From positions 1 through 64,000 of the forward strand of contig CAWAIM010000057.1 in assembly GCA_963781895.1 (NCBI GenBank): a stretch of DNA of 64,000 bases. The letters run 5' to 3'. The notes under the pieces were generated by a model. That model saw only the letters and a program-made list of their open reading frames with translations, was not told the origin of the DNA and did no database searches. Below are positions 1 through 9,795 of the stretch, in pieces. The DNA is from Roseiarcus sp963781895. Its GTDB lineage: Bacteria; Pseudomonadota; Alphaproteobacteria; Rhizobiales; Beijerinckiaceae. The first letter of the stretch is position 1. Each line of letters starts with the position of its first letter. The position numbers and the translations under genes are program-made.

Positions 1-56
1 AGCCTGACGCCCCTGGGCAGACACAGGCCACGACTTTGCGTCGATTCCGTCGTCAT
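1..56 (-). CDS. pqqD: PqqD, N-terminal fragment (runs off window)
   Basis: An ATG at 56 opens a minus-strand frame that begins MTTESTQSRGLCLPRGVRL and leaves the window. The LPRGVRL stretch resembles the N-terminal strand of PqqD, the small peptide chaperone that presents PqqA to the radical-SAM enzyme PqqE. It starts 11 bases after the pqqC stop, as expected for a pqqBCD order. Only about 19 residues are visible, so the call rests mostly on position. Confidence 0.55.
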   Translation of the reverse strand, partial: MTTESTQSRGLCLPRGVR

Positions 57-67
57 ATGGCTATGGC

Positions 68-807
68 TCAGCCCGGGCGGAAGGCGCCCGGCGGGACGGC
101 GCCGGTCACATAGGCGTGGTGCAGCGCGTCGAGCTGGGCCCACAGGACATCGGTTTTGAACGTGAGGGCGGCGATGACGCCCCGCTGCTCGGCGACCGTG
201 CGCGCGTTGCGCTTGACATAGTCGAGGGCGAAATCGGCGTCCCTGGACGCCTGATCGAGCCGGCGGCGGAAATAGGCCACCACCGTCTCGTCGATGAAGC
301 TGTAATTGGCGAGCATGCCGGCGATGCGGCGCGGTGGATCGAGGGGGCGAACGGTACGAGTCAGGCTCGAGGCCACCGCCTCGATCAGCGGTCGCTCGCG
401 CACGAAATGGACGTAGGCCTCGACCGCGAACTTGGTCGCCGGCAGCGCGCCTTCCTGCGAGATCACGTAATCGCGGTCGAGTCCCAGTCCGTCGGTCAGG
501 ATCAGCCAGCGCTCGATGCCGCCCTGGTCCTCGCCCAGGCCGTCATGATCGGCGACCCGGTGCAGCCACTCGCGCCGCAATTCGCGATCGTCGCAGCGGC
601 CGATCAGCGAGGCGTCCTTGCGCGGGATCGCCGCCTGATAGACGTAGCGGTTGAGCGCCCGGCCTGCACCTGGCCCTTGTTCAGCTTGCCGTCGTGCAGC
701 AGATCGTGAAACGGATGAAGATCGTGATAGCGCTGAGGGCCGACCGCGCGCAGAGCCTGTTCGAGCCCTTCCGGGCTCAGAGGTTCGGACGGTGAATGCT
801 TGTTCAT
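68..807 (-). pseudogene. pqqC: PqqC, pyrroloquinoline-quinone synthase, frameshifted
   Basis: PqqC catalyses the last, cofactor-free ring closure and oxidation in PQQ synthesis. The frame from ATG 807 reads MNKHSPSEPLSPEG and then the typical helix HDLLHDGKLNKGQVQA. It then loses register at about 660/661, where the expected W-A-L-N-R-Y-V-Y reads as G-R-S-T. The rest, from RREWLHRVADHDG onward, continues in another frame to the TGA at 68. One missing base (TGG reduced to GG) explains the break. The repaired product would be about 246 residues, normal for the family. Its ATG overlaps the pqqB stop (ATGA), so translation is probably coupled. Either a sequencing error or a true lesion is possible. 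Confidence 0.85.
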
Positions 808-1733
808 GGCGTGACCTCCATTCCGTCGTATGCGATTTCCCATCCCGCCGTCTTCACTACTGTCTCTTCGGGCGAACCTTCGATCAGGATGGGATTGGTG
901 TTGTTGATATGGGTCAGGATGCGGCGCACGCGCGCATGGCGGGCGAGCGCCTCGAGCGCGCCGTCCGGCCCCGACACCGGCATGTGGCCCATGCGCCGGC
1001 CGGTCTTGTCGCCGAGGCCTCCCCGGATCATCTCGTCATCGACGAACAGAGTGCCGTCGAAGAACAGCGCGTCGGCCTTGGCCACGCGGGCGTGCAGATC
1101 CTCGGTGACGCCCGCGACGCCGGGAGCATACACCAACGCGCGCCCCGCCGCTTCGACGGCGACGCCGACCGTGCCCTCGCCGATCTCGTCGGTCTTGACC
1201 TCGCCCTCCTCGAGCCACAGCGGCGCCTTGCCCGGAACGGCGAACAATTCGAGCCTCAAGCCGGGCAGCGGCTCGAACTTTTCGCCGAGGCTGACCGCGC
1301 GGCGCGGCGCGATGTCGCGTCCGACGACGTCGAAGATTCAATTCGAGCCGATCGTGTCCAGGGTCGATCCCGTGCCCCAGATGGTGAACGGCTGGCGCTC
1401 GCGCAGCGCCAGCAGCCCGGCGGCGTGATCGACGTCGGCATTGGTCAGCAATACGGCGGCGATCGGGGAATGGCGTCCCTCTTCCTTGGGCTGCAGCGCC
1501 GGCGTCGCCAGGATCTGCTGGCGCAGATCGATCGAGGCGTTGAGCAGCAGCCAGCGCGCGCCGTCGACGCTGACCGCGAGGCTCGATTGGGTGCGGGGCC
1601 GCACCCGCTTGTCGCCGCTCCAGGCCAGGCGGCAAACCCGGCAGCCGCAATTCCATTGCGGCACGCCGCCGCCGCCGGCCGAGCCGAGCACGAGCGCCCT
1701 CAGGCGCGAGGAGGCGCTGCTAGCGAGGGTCAT
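804..1733 (-). pseudogene. pqqB: PqqB, with an in-frame TGA
   Basis: PqqB is a metallo-beta-lactamase-fold protein that hydroxylates the tyrosine-derived part of the PQQ precursor. The N-terminal part has the Cys-rich W-N-C-G-C-R-V-C motif and the N-A-D-V-D-H-A-A-G-L metal-site motif. At codon 132 (1338-1340) a TGA follows D-T-I-G-S-N. The same frame continues as I-F-D-V-V-G-R-D to the C-terminal HINNTNPI region and the stop at 804. No frameshift is needed: a CGA-to-TGA change would give this. Full length would be 309 residues, as in intact PqqB. The start at 1733 lies inside the end of tonB (14-bp overlap). Confidence 0.88.
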
Positions 1734-2637
1734 AGTTGAAGCTCGTGGAGACGCGGGCCGAACCGCCTGGAGGCGGCGAGAAATGCGTCGACCGCACCAG
1801 CGTCCGCGCGGCGGCGTCGAGATCCGCGTCGCCGGACGAATGGGTGATCGCGAACGCGGCGAGCGCGCCAGACGGACCGATGGTGAAGGTCACCCCGACG
1901 ACGCCCCTCGCGCCGCGAGCGCGCGCGGCTGGCGGGTAGAACAAGCGGCTGCGGATCGCGGCGCTCATCTCAGCCACATAGGCCGAAAGCGACGCCGCGC
2001 CCGCCGCGGCGGCCGGGGGCGCGTTCGCCGACGGGGCGGTCCGCGTCGGCTGAGCCGAAGCCGGCTTGGGCTCGGCATGGGCGGGTCTCGTGCGAGCGGG
2101 CGCTGGCCTTGGCTTCGGCGCCTCGATCCGCGGCGGGGGCGGCGGAGGCTTGGGCGGCGCAAGCTCGACCGGGGCCGGAGGAGGCGGAGGCTCCGGCGGC
2201 GGAAGCGGCCGCTCGGGCGGGAGAGGCGGGGTTGGTTCTGGCGGGAGGGGCTGCTCGGCGACCGGCGGCGGCTCGGGCGGGGGCGGCTCGACGACAGCCG
2301 GCGTCTCCGCCGCGGGCGGCGCGGCCATCTCCTGCGGTGGCGGCGCGGTCTCCTGCGGCGGCGGCGGAAGGGGCGGGGGAGGCGGCGGCTCGGCTGCCGT
2401 CTCCGGCTGCTTCGGCGTCTCGGCAGGCGCCGCCGGCGCCTCCGCGGGCGGCGCTTCCTGCTGGATGTCGACGACGACTTCGGTCGGCGGCTCGGGCGCG
2501 TTCCGCGCCAGATAGGGCAACGTCGCCACCGCGGCGGCGTGCAGCGCGATCACGATCGCAACGACGGCCGGCCGCTGCCAGTGCGGATTGAAGGACGGCG
2601 GCTCGAAGACGCGCCCGCCCAGCGCAGCGTCGGTCAT
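1720..2637 (-). CDS. tonB: TonB energy transducer
   Basis: This 305-residue protein couples the inner-membrane proton-motive force to an outer-membrane receptor. It has a short cytoplasmic N-terminus, one membrane helix near residues 24-44 (VVAIVIALHAAAVATLPYL), and a long Pro/Glu/Ala-rich periplasmic spacer over roughly 50-200. A C-terminal TonB domain (about 215-305) has the V-G-V-T-F-T-I-G-P-S-G core. The ATG overlaps the exbD stop (ATGA) and the 3' end overlaps pqqB. That places a TonB system directly upstream of PQQ genes in one transcription unit. Confidence 0.93.
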   Translation of the reverse strand: MTDAALGGRVFEPPSFNPHWQRPAVVAIVIALHAAAVATLPYLARNAPEPPTEVVVDIQQEAPPAEAPAAPAETPKQPETAAEPPPPPPLPPPPQETAPPPQEMAAPPAAETPAVVEPPPPEPPPVAEQPLPPEPTPPLPPERPLPPPEPPPPPAPVELAPPKPPPPPPRIEAPKPRPAPARTRPAHAEPKPASAQPTRTAPSANAPPAAAAGAASLSAYVAEMSAAIRSRLFYPPAARARGARGVVGVTFTIGPSGALAAFAITHSSGDADLDAAARTLVRSTHFSPPPGGSARVSTSFNYDPR

Positions 2638-3098
2638 GGCGCGGGCGAGAATGGAGTCGAGGTCGCCGGCGCCGGCGACGCAGCGCGGCGCGGGCCGGAC
2701 ACGATAGCGATGCGGGCGATCCCATCGGCCGCCAAGTCGTCCATCACCGACACGACGTCGCCGTAGGCGGCATCCCTGTCGCCCCGCAACTGGACGATGC
2801 CGTTGGAATCTCCGAGTTTGGCCTTGACCGCCGCCGCAAGCTGATCGCGCGACACCTGATCCTTGCCAACCGAAACGGCGCCGTCCTTGGCGACGACGAC
2901 GACGACCGGATCCCTGGAATCGAGCGGCCGGGCCGTGCGCGCGGTGGGCAAGTTGACCCTGATCCCGGCGGCGAGCATCGGCGCCGTCACCATGAAGATG
3001 ATCAACAGCACCAGCATCACATCGACCAGCGGCGTGACATTGATGTCGGCGAGCGGCTGGTAGAGGCCTTCGCCGATCTTGTTTGGCTTCATCGTCAT
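2634..3098 (-). CDS. exbD: ExbD/TolR-family proton-channel subunit
   Basis: A 154-residue ExbD. It has a short cytoplasmic tail, then the family signature L-A-D-I-N-V-T-P-L-V-D-V-M-L-V-L-L-I-I-F, whose Asp in P-L-V-D is the proton-carrying residue. A periplasmic domain and a Pro/Ala-rich tail follow. The ATG at 3098 shares one base with the exbB stop (TGATG). It acts with ExbB to energise TonB. Confidence 0.95.
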   Translation of the reverse strand: MTMKPNKIGEGLYQPLADINVTPLVDVMLVLLIIFMVTAPMLAAGIRVNLPTARTARPLDSRDPVVVVVAKDGAVSVGKDQVSRDQLAAAVKAKLGDSNGIVQLRGDRDAAYGDVVSVMDDLAADGIARIAIVSGPRRAASPAPATSTPFSPAP

Positions 3099-3760
3099 CA
3101 GGGCGCCTCCGCGCGCCGGCGTTGTCCTTCGTCGCGCGTCACCTGCGCCGGACGCGAAATGAGCGAAATCGCGCGCTCCTCGACCCAGGACGCCATCTCC
3201 TGACCGAGGCGGGCGTAGGCCGCGCCGATGCGGTTGTAGCCGATGGAGGCGGGGATTGCCGCCGCCAGGCCGTAGGCCGTCGCGGCGAGCGACTCCGCGA
3301 TCCCTGGCGCGACCGTGGCGAGACTCGTATCCTGCGCCTGGGAGATGGCGGCGAAGCTCGTCATGATGCCCCAGACGGTGCCGAAAAGCCCGACGAACGG
3401 CGCGACCGAGGCGATGACCGCGAGATTGGGCAATCCGCCCTCGGAGCGCGTCAGCAGCTCGCGCGCGGCGCGCGCCATCGCGTCTGCGATGCGCGCTCTC
3501 AATTCGCTCACCGATTCGCCGGGAATACGGCGGTGGACCTCCTCCTCGCCGGCGATCGCGACGCCGGCGAGCGGCTTGGCGATCTCCGCGCCCGCGCGCG
3601 CGGCGCGCACGGCGCGGCGAAGGCGCACGACCGAAATCACGCCTTCGACGATCAGCACCCAACACCACAGCGAGGCGATGAACAGAACCCCCATCACGAA
3701 CTTGCCCACGAGGCCCGCCTCGAGAAACAGTCCGACCGGGGACAGATTCAACCCTTCCAT
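3098..3760 (-). CDS. exbB: ExbB/TolQ-family proton-channel subunit
   Basis: A 220-residue MotA/TolQ/ExbB protein. Membrane segments are visible near 20-42 (FVMGVLFIASLWCWVLIVEG), near 112-132 (LAVIASVAPFVGLFGTVWGI) and near 152-172. The P-F-V-G-L-F-G-T-V-W-G-I motif is the usual pore-lining signature. It lies 42 bases downstream of the TonB-dependent receptor and overlaps exbD, so it probably serves this receptor rather than the Tol system. Confidence 0.95.
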   Translation of the reverse strand: MEGLNLSPVGLFLEAGLVGKFVMGVLFIASLWCWVLIVEGVISVVRLRRAVRAARAGAEIAKPLAGVAIAGEEEVHRRIPGESVSELRARIADAMARAARELLTRSEGGLPNLAVIASVAPFVGLFGTVWGIMTSFAAISQAQDTSLATVAPGIAESLAATAYGLAAAIPASIGYNRIGAAYARLGQEMASWVEERAISLISRPAQVTRDEGQRRRAEAP

Positions 3761-3784
3761 GCCAATCGCCTCGTATCTTACCCT

Positions 3785-3802
3785 TACGCAACGCTTTGCG
3801 TA
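3785..3802 (-). promoter_or_regulatory. Intercistronic stem-loop between receptor and exbB
   Basis: Perfect 7-base arms TACGCAA and TTGCGTA are separated by four bases, directly after the receptor stop codon. In the minus-strand transcript this could protect the receptor mRNA 3' end or thin transcription into exbBD-tonB-pqq. The stem is short, so its role is conjecture. Confidence 0.35.
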
Positions 3803-6103
3803 TCACATCGTGTATCGCAATCCGGCATAGACCGCGAATGGCATCGCGATCCCGAGAGTGCGCGGATCGGTCAGCTGCGGCGCCGCGACAGGCAGCGCGC
3901 TCACGTCGAACAGCCCGCCGGAAGTGTAGTAGCGGGTGTCGAAGACGTTTTGGACCAGCCCATAGACCTGAAGCTGCTTGCTGACTTGATAGGATGTATG
4001 AAAGTTGAAGACCGCGTAGCCCGGAACCGGCGGCAGCGCGCCGTTCTCATTGCCGAAAAGTTGCTGGCTGCTCGCCGCGACCATGTCGCCGCCGATCTTC
4101 CATTTGTCGGTGGCGGCGAAGTCGAAGCCCGCTTTGAACGTCTGCCTGGGAATGCCGGCGATCGGGGTTCCGGGCGTGATCGGAATGAGTCCGCTCGCGT
4201 TGGCGGCCGGATTGAACGGCGACGGCTCGAGGAAGTTCAATTCGTAGGCCGCGTCAATATACGTGTAGTTCGCGTACACTGTCCACTGGTCGTCCCGCCA
4301 TGTCGCGCTGAGTTCCACGCCCTGGCGCAGCGTCGCGCCGACATTGGCGTAATAGCCGAAACCGTTGGCCGGGCTTTGCAGCGGCAGGATGTCGTTGGCG
4401 AGCATGGTGTGAAACACGCCCGCCGACCATTGGAGTTTGCCGTCGAGCAGCGGGCGATGGCCGCGAAAGCCGGCCTCGAACGACCGCGCCACGACCTGAT
4501 CGAGGTGCGGATCGGAGACCAGGAAATTGTCGATGATGCAGGGGTGGTTCGGATCGGCGCAGCCGAGCTCCAGCGGGGTCGGCGCGCGATTGGCTTCCGA
4601 ATAGGAGCCATAGGCCGAGACGTCAGGCGTGATCTGATAAGTAACGCCGAGGACCGGATTGATCCGCGCATAATTCGAAAAGCCGGTAACGAGGCCGCCC
4701 GTCTGGTCCGTCAGGTCGATGCCCGCGTAATTGGCCCGAAAGCCGGCGGTCAGCGCCAGGCTTTCGCTCACCTTGAACGTGTCGACGGCATAAAGGCCAG
4801 CGTATAGATTGGTCGCATTGACTGACACCGGCGCCAGAAAGCTGTCGGGCTGATTGATGAGATAGCCAAATCCGGCAACGGGGTATGAGGAGCCTGTGGA
4901 GCTGATCGTCCCCAGTTCGCTGTTGCCGTTAAAATTCGTCCACCCATAGTCGATCGCGACCCCGACCGTCAGCTGATTGTCGTGGCCGAAGACCTTATCG
5001 GTGTCGACCGCCTGCAGATTGCCGCCGAGCGAACGCGATTGCGTCCACGTGCGGTCGATTTCGCCGAGGTCGACCGCTCCGTTGTGCGAGATGTCAGGAA
5101 TGATCTGGCCGAGGGTGTCGTGCACCGGATTGCCGTTCAGGCACGAATAGGGCGGGCAGGGCGCGACGTCGGTCGTATTGCCGTCGACATGGGCCTGATT
5201 GAACGCGCGAAAATACAGGTTGCCCTGGAAGTTCAACGTGCTCGACTGGGCGTAGGTCCCGGTGAGCCCAAACATGGCGAGCTGGTTGAGGGACGACTGA
5301 GGAACCGTATAGACGTTGCCCCAATTCTGCTGCAGCAACTGGATCGGGGCCATCGACGCCGCGCCGAAAGAGTTGTCGCCGACCGTCATATTGAAGTGCA
5401 GTTCCGCGCCGTTGGCCCGATAGCCGATGTCGCCGTAGGCGCGACGGATTTGCGACGTTCCGTCGGTGCGCCAGCCCTGGTCGCCGATCGCTTCGCCGGC
5501 GAGATAGACCGAGTAGTCGCCGATCTGCTTGCCGTATTGAAACGCGCTTTGCGCGCGCCCGAACGAGCCGCCGCGAAGGTCCGCCTCGAATCCCTGCCAG
5601 GTGAAGCCGTTCTTCATCGTCACCAGCACCGCGCCGCCGAGCGCATTGAGACCGAACGCGGGGTCGGTGGAGACCAGCGTCGTTCTGTCGATGGCGTTGG
5701 CGGGGATCAGGTCCCAGTTGACGGTGTCGCCGAACGCCTCGTTGATGCGTATCCCATTCTGATAGACGGCCAGTCCTTCCGGCGTGCCGCTTATGGGAGT
5801 CGCGTCGAACCCGCGATAGCTCACGTTCGGCTGAAAGTCGTTGCCGGAGACGTTGCCGACCGTGACGCCAGGCGTTTGACGCTCCATCGCCTGGGTCAAC
5901 GTGGTGTCGTACCAGGACTGGATGTCGGTCGAGTCGACGGAGTGCGTCGCGCCCGGGAATCTCGCGACGTCGATAGCGCCGCCCGACGGCGTGGTCGCGA
6001 CGACGTCGAACGTCGGGAGAACGATCGTATCGGCGCGGGCGCCGGTCGCCGCAGCCGCGAGAAGCGCGAAGCCGAGCGGGCCGCAGGGCGTTAAGCGCCC
6101 CAT
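3803..6103 (-). CDS. TonB-dependent outer-membrane receptor
   Basis: A 766-residue receptor. Residues 1-24 form a signal peptide ending A-R-A. A TonB-box-like stretch (T-I-V-L-P-T-F-D-V-V-A) follows, then a plug domain (about 40-160, with S-Y-R-G-F-D and G-L-N-A-L-G-G-A-V-L-V) and a 22-strand-type barrel ending L-R-Y-T-M. The start at 6103 is chosen because GGGGAGG precedes it at good spacing and it opens the signal peptide; an upstream in-frame ATG at 6142 lacks both. It is the first gene of the exbBD-tonB-pqqBC unit. The substrate cannot be read from sequence; lanthanide complexes, iron chelates or PQQ itself are candidates. Confidence 0.93.
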   Translation of the reverse strand: MGRLTPCGPLGFALLAAAATGARADTIVLPTFDVVATTPSGGAIDVARFPGATHSVDSTDIQSWYDTTLTQAMERQTPGVTVGNVSGNDFQPNVSYRGFDATPISGTPEGLAVYQNGIRINEAFGDTVNWDLIPANAIDRTTLVSTDPAFGLNALGGAVLVTMKNGFTWQGFEADLRGGSFGRAQSAFQYGKQIGDYSVYLAGEAIGDQGWRTDGTSQIRRAYGDIGYRANGAELHFNMTVGDNSFGAASMAPIQLLQQNWGNVYTVPQSSLNQLAMFGLTGTYAQSSTLNFQGNLYFRAFNQAHVDGNTTDVAPCPPYSCLNGNPVHDTLGQIIPDISHNGAVDLGEIDRTWTQSRSLGGNLQAVDTDKVFGHDNQLTVGVAIDYGWTNFNGNSELGTISSTGSSYPVAGFGYLINQPDSFLAPVSVNATNLYAGLYAVDTFKVSESLALTAGFRANYAGIDLTDQTGGLVTGFSNYARINPVLGVTYQITPDVSAYGSYSEANRAPTPLELGCADPNHPCIIDNFLVSDPHLDQVVARSFEAGFRGHRPLLDGKLQWSAGVFHTMLANDILPLQSPANGFGYYANVGATLRQGVELSATWRDDQWTVYANYTYIDAAYELNFLEPSPFNPAANASGLIPITPGTPIAGIPRQTFKAGFDFAATDKWKIGGDMVAASSQQLFGNENGALPPVPGYAVFNFHTSYQVSKQLQVYGLVQNVFDTRYYTSGGLFDVSALPVAAPQLTDPRTLGIAMPFAVYAGLRYTM

Positions 6104-6472
6104 GTGAAGTTCCTCCCCTTCGCTCGCCAGGTCTCGCGGCAACGTCGCGCGCCGGCTTTCCGGGAGGAGAGAGACGCAAAGCCTCGAACGCCCGCCCGCG
6201 ACCGCACAAGAATAACCCCTTCTCTCACGGTCGAAGACTTCATTAATTCAAAAACTTTCCCGCGTCAGCTCCCGAGTCCGGCGGGAATTCTTCCTGATCG
6301 CGCGGGGCCTCGGGCCGAAGTCCTGGCTCGCGCCGCGACGAGGGCGCCGGCGGCGACCGTCGTCCCGATCTTTTCGATCCTGGCGCCGAAGCAATTTAGG
6401 CGGACGCCGGATTGATGTTTATAAGCTTTGGGAACAAACCCGAATCGTCAATTCCGCCGGCTCCGATCCGCG
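6104..6472. other. Intergenic, divergent promoter region
   Basis: About 370 bases separate the receptor from the L,D-transpeptidase gene. The part nearest the receptor (about 6210-6265) is the AT-richest and probably holds its promoter. No clear Fur box, riboswitch or terminator was recognised. Confidence 0.4.
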
Positions 6473-7006
6473 ATGAACCTGTCCCCGCGCCTCACCGTCC
6501 TTCGCGTCCGCTCCCGTGCCGGAGACCGCGCGCGCGGCTGGCTCACGGCGGGACCGTTCCGCATCCCTTGCGCGCTCGGCCCCGCCGGAATCGTCAGGAT
6601 CAAGCGCGAGGGCGATCGCGCCACGCCGGCCGGACGGTTCAGGCTGCTATGGGGCTATTACCGTCCGGACCGCCCGCGGCCGCAAGCCGCGGGCGTGCCC
6701 CTGAAGCCGATGCGGCGCGGCCAGGGCTGGTGCGAGGACCCGTCGAGCCGGCGCTACAATCGCCCCGTGGATCTGCCCGCCAACGACTGCACGGACCGGA
6801 TGTGGCGAAACGATCGTCTCTATGACCTGACCTTCGTGCTCGACCACAATTTTTCGCGCCGCGCCAAGGGCCGCGGCAGCGCGATCTTCTTCCATCTCGC
6901 CCGCCCCGGCCTCGCGCCCACCGCCGGCTGCGTCGCGATTGCGCCCGCCGACATGCGCAAGCTCGCGCCCCGGCTCGCGCGCCGCGCCGTCATGGCGATC
7001 GGCTGA
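6473..7006 (+). CDS. L,D-transpeptidase (YkuD-domain) family protein
   Basis: A 177-residue YkuD-type protein, likely to cross-link or modify peptidoglycan. The catalytic segment is H-L-A-R-P-G-L-A-P-T-A-G-C-V-A-I near residues 150-165, with the His and the nucleophilic Cys in G-C-V. Upstream, T-P-A-G-R-F matches the family's substrate-site loop. No signal peptide is evident from the ATG at 6473; a longer in-frame start at 6428 adds only a basic segment. It resembles the short single-domain group (E. coli YafK-like or DUF-type), not the LysM-bearing enzymes. Confidence 0.85.
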   Translation: MNLSPRLTVLRVRSRAGDRARGWLTAGPFRIPCALGPAGIVRIKREGDRATPAGRFRLLWGYYRPDRPRPQAAGVPLKPMRRGQGWCEDPSSRRYNRPVDLPANDCTDRMWRNDRLYDLTFVLDHNFSRRAKGRGSAIFFHLARPGLAPTAGCVAIAPADMRKLAPRLARRAVMAIG

Positions 7007-7211
7007 CGGTCGAACGCCTGACGGCGACCGGGAATAGCGCTCGGCGAGACGTCCTTCGAGACGGAGCGTCGCATCGCTCCTCACGACGAGGGCGAGCGTA
7101 TAAGAGCAATATCGTCGTCCGGCAGGAGCGGCGGCACGGCCGCGTCTCGATGGACGCGGATGTCGCGGCCTTCAACCGAACCGGCCGAAACGCCTTCGGG
7201 AGACTTACGCC

Positions 7212-8937
7212 TTGAGACGATTTTGCTTCGCCGCCTTCGCCTTCCTGCTTCTCACGCCCGCCGCCGGCGCCGATCCCGCGCCGATCATCTCCGGCTTCGC
7301 CACCGCCTTGCCGGTCGTCGCCAGGCACGGCATGGTGGTGAGCCAGAACGCGGCCGCCTCGCGGATCGGCGTCGAGGTGCTGAGGCTCGGCGGCAACGCG
7401 GTCGACGCCGGCGTCGCGGTCGGCTTCGCGCTCGCGGTCACCCTGCCGCGCGCCGGCAATCTCGGCGGCGGCGGATTCATGCTGATCCACCGCGCCGATC
7501 TCGACAAGACGACGGCGATCGACTATCGCGAGGCGGCGCCCGCCGGGACCACCGAGAACGTGTTTCTCGACGCCAACGGCGAGGCCGATCCGTTCAAGTC
7601 GCGCTTTTCCGGCCTCGCGATCGGCGTGCCCGGCACGGTCGCGGGCCTCGAGCTCGCCTGGCGCAAATACGGTTCGGGCAAATTCTCCTTCGCCGATCTC
7701 GTCGCGCCGGCCGCCGCGCTGGCGCGTGAGGGCCTGACCGTCGACGACGATCTCGCCTACTCGCTCGCCTTCGCCGCGCCGATGCTCGCCCGCCATCCCT
7801 CGTCCGCGCGCATCTTTCTCAAGCCCGACGGCGACGCGCCCCAGGTCGGCGACCACATCGCGCTCGACGATCTCGCCGCGACCCTTCAGACCATCGCCGC
7901 CGAGGGCGCGGCGGGCTTCTATGCCGGGCCGGTGGCGCGAAGAATCGTCGACGCGGTGCGGGCGGCGGGCGGGCGCATGACGATGGACGATCTCGCCGAA
8001 TATCGCGCCAAAGAGCGCCTGCCGGTCAGCGGAACCTATCGCGGCCATGACATCGTCTCGATGCCGCCGCCCTCGTCCGGCGGCGCGCATATCATCGAGA
8101 TCCTCAACATTCTCGAGGGCTATCCTCTGAGCGAGCAGGGCCTCAACTCGGCCGCCTCGCTGCACGAGATGGCGGAGGCGGAAAAGCTCGCCTACGCCGA
8201 TCGCGCCGTGTGGCTCGGCGATCCCGATTTCGTCAAAATCCCGCTCTCCGGGCTGACCTCGAAGGCCTACGCCGAGCATCTGCGCGCGCTGATCTCGCCG
8301 GACCGCGCCCGCCCGGCCGCCGACATCCGCGCCGGCGAGCCGCAGCGCTACGAGAGCGATCAGACCACCCATTTCTCGATCGTCGACGGCGACGGCAACG
8401 CCGTCTCCAACACCTATACGCTCAACTTTTCCTACGGCTGCGGCCTCGTCGCCGAGGGAACCGGGCGTGCTGCTCAACAACGAGCTCGACGACTTCGCCG
8501 CCAAGCCCGGCGCCGCCAACGCCTATGGACTGCTCGGCGACCAGGCCAACGCCCCCGGGCCGGGCAAGCGTCCGCTGTCGTCGATGAGCCCGACGATCGT
8601 GCTGAAGGACGGCAAGGTGGAGCTCGTCACCGGCAGCCCCGGCGGCTCGCGCATCATCACCACGGTCACGCAGATCATCGTCGACGTGATCGACCACGGG
8701 CTCAACGTGGCGGAGGCGGAAAACGCGCCGCGCGCCCACGACCAGCTGTGGCCGGACGAACTGAGGATCGAGCGCGGCATGTCGCCCGACACCGTCCGCC
8801 TGCTCGAGGCGATGGGCCACAAGGTGGTGGTCGGCGAGGCGATGGGCTCCGCCAACACCATCGCCCGCTCGCCCGACGGCGTGCTGACCGGGGCCTCGGA
8901 CCTGCGGCAGCGGGGGACGCTGGCGGTCGGGTTTTGA
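7212..8937 (+). pseudogene. ggt: Gamma-glutamyltransferase, one-base frameshift
   Basis: A periplasmic Ntn-hydrolase that cleaves gamma-glutamyl bonds (glutathione turnover). A signal peptide (FAAFAFLLLTPAAGA) opens the frame. Large-subunit motifs follow to the autocleavage/nucleophile site Q-T-T-H-F-S-I-V-D. The frame breaks just after A-E-G-T-G at 8463-8465, where one extra G in GGG displaces V-L-L-N-N-E. The small subunit continues in the next frame with the oxyanion motif G-S-P-G-G-S-R-I and ends at 8937. Repaired, it is about 574 residues, typical of GGT. The lesion is probably a sequencing error because both halves are otherwise intact. Confidence 0.88.
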
Positions 8938-9140
8938 CCCCTCCGACCAAAGCCCGACTTCGGACGGGCGTCTTGGCTGGCGCTTTATGGCGGGGGAGGG
9001 CAGGGTTTACAGGTCAGGCGCCGCGAGGCGCGCGGCGTGGCGCGCACGACGGCGCGGACCCCTCATCTCGCCGCCGGCGACATCTTCTCCCGCAAGGGAA
9101 GACGGGAGGCCCGCCGTTTCCGGGCGCGGAATCCGTCTTT

Positions 9141-9625
9141 TCAGTCAGTTGCGGCGCCGTTTCCGGCCGGTTCGGCGGGCGGCGGCGCGACGGCGAGGCG
9201 CGTCTGCGGCGGCGCGCGGGGGAACGGTTCGGCCGGCGCGGGGGCGGCGCTGGCTGAGAAGCCGTGATAGCGGTCGAGCTCGCGCGCCAGCCTCGCGACC
9301 CGGTCGACCGCCTGGAGATTTCCGTCGGCCATTGCGCCAAAGGCGACGATCAGCGCTTCGTTGAGGCGTCCGACCTGCAACGCCAGGAATTCCGCCGGCG
9401 GCTGGGGCATGCGGCGGGCGAGAATCTCCTGCACAAGCGCCCGCATCCGCTTCAGCGTCAGCCCTTCGCGCGTCGCCAGTTCGGCGACCTAGACGCCCCG
9501 GTTGAGCAGGTCGACGATCCGCCTTTCCCCACTGGCCTTCGCCCGCCGCGCCTCGCGCCGCGCCGCGATCGACCTGTCGCGGCGCGCGGCGTGGGTTGGG
9601 TGAATGTTTCATCATTGTCGGACAT
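9141..9625 (-). pseudogene. Broken small HTH-like hypothetical gene
   Basis: The minus strand encodes an N-terminal part MSDNDETFTQPTPRAATG in one frame. A +/-1 frame holds I-V-D-L-L-N-R-G-V, then an in-frame TAG (9489-9491), then V-A-E-L-A-T-R-E-G-L-T-L-K-R-M-R-A-L-V-Q and a helical segment to 9141. The middle looks like a helix-turn-helix. This matches my recollection of a small conserved rhizobial family of unknown role. Two lesions (a one-base deletion near 9540 and the TAG) suggest real decay, though error is possible. Confidence 0.6.
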
Positions 9626-9795
9626 GGCGGGTTCCTGAGCCAAACAATGTCAGGATAATACTCATTCCGATTTCCAGAAAGTAGATGTTTCGAAATTCGG
9701 AAAGGCGCGCCCGCCAGGGCCGGCGTGCTGGAGGTTTCCTGCGGCATTCCCCCGGCATGTGCGACAATGCATCTGCGAAGGAGGATAATTGGGCA

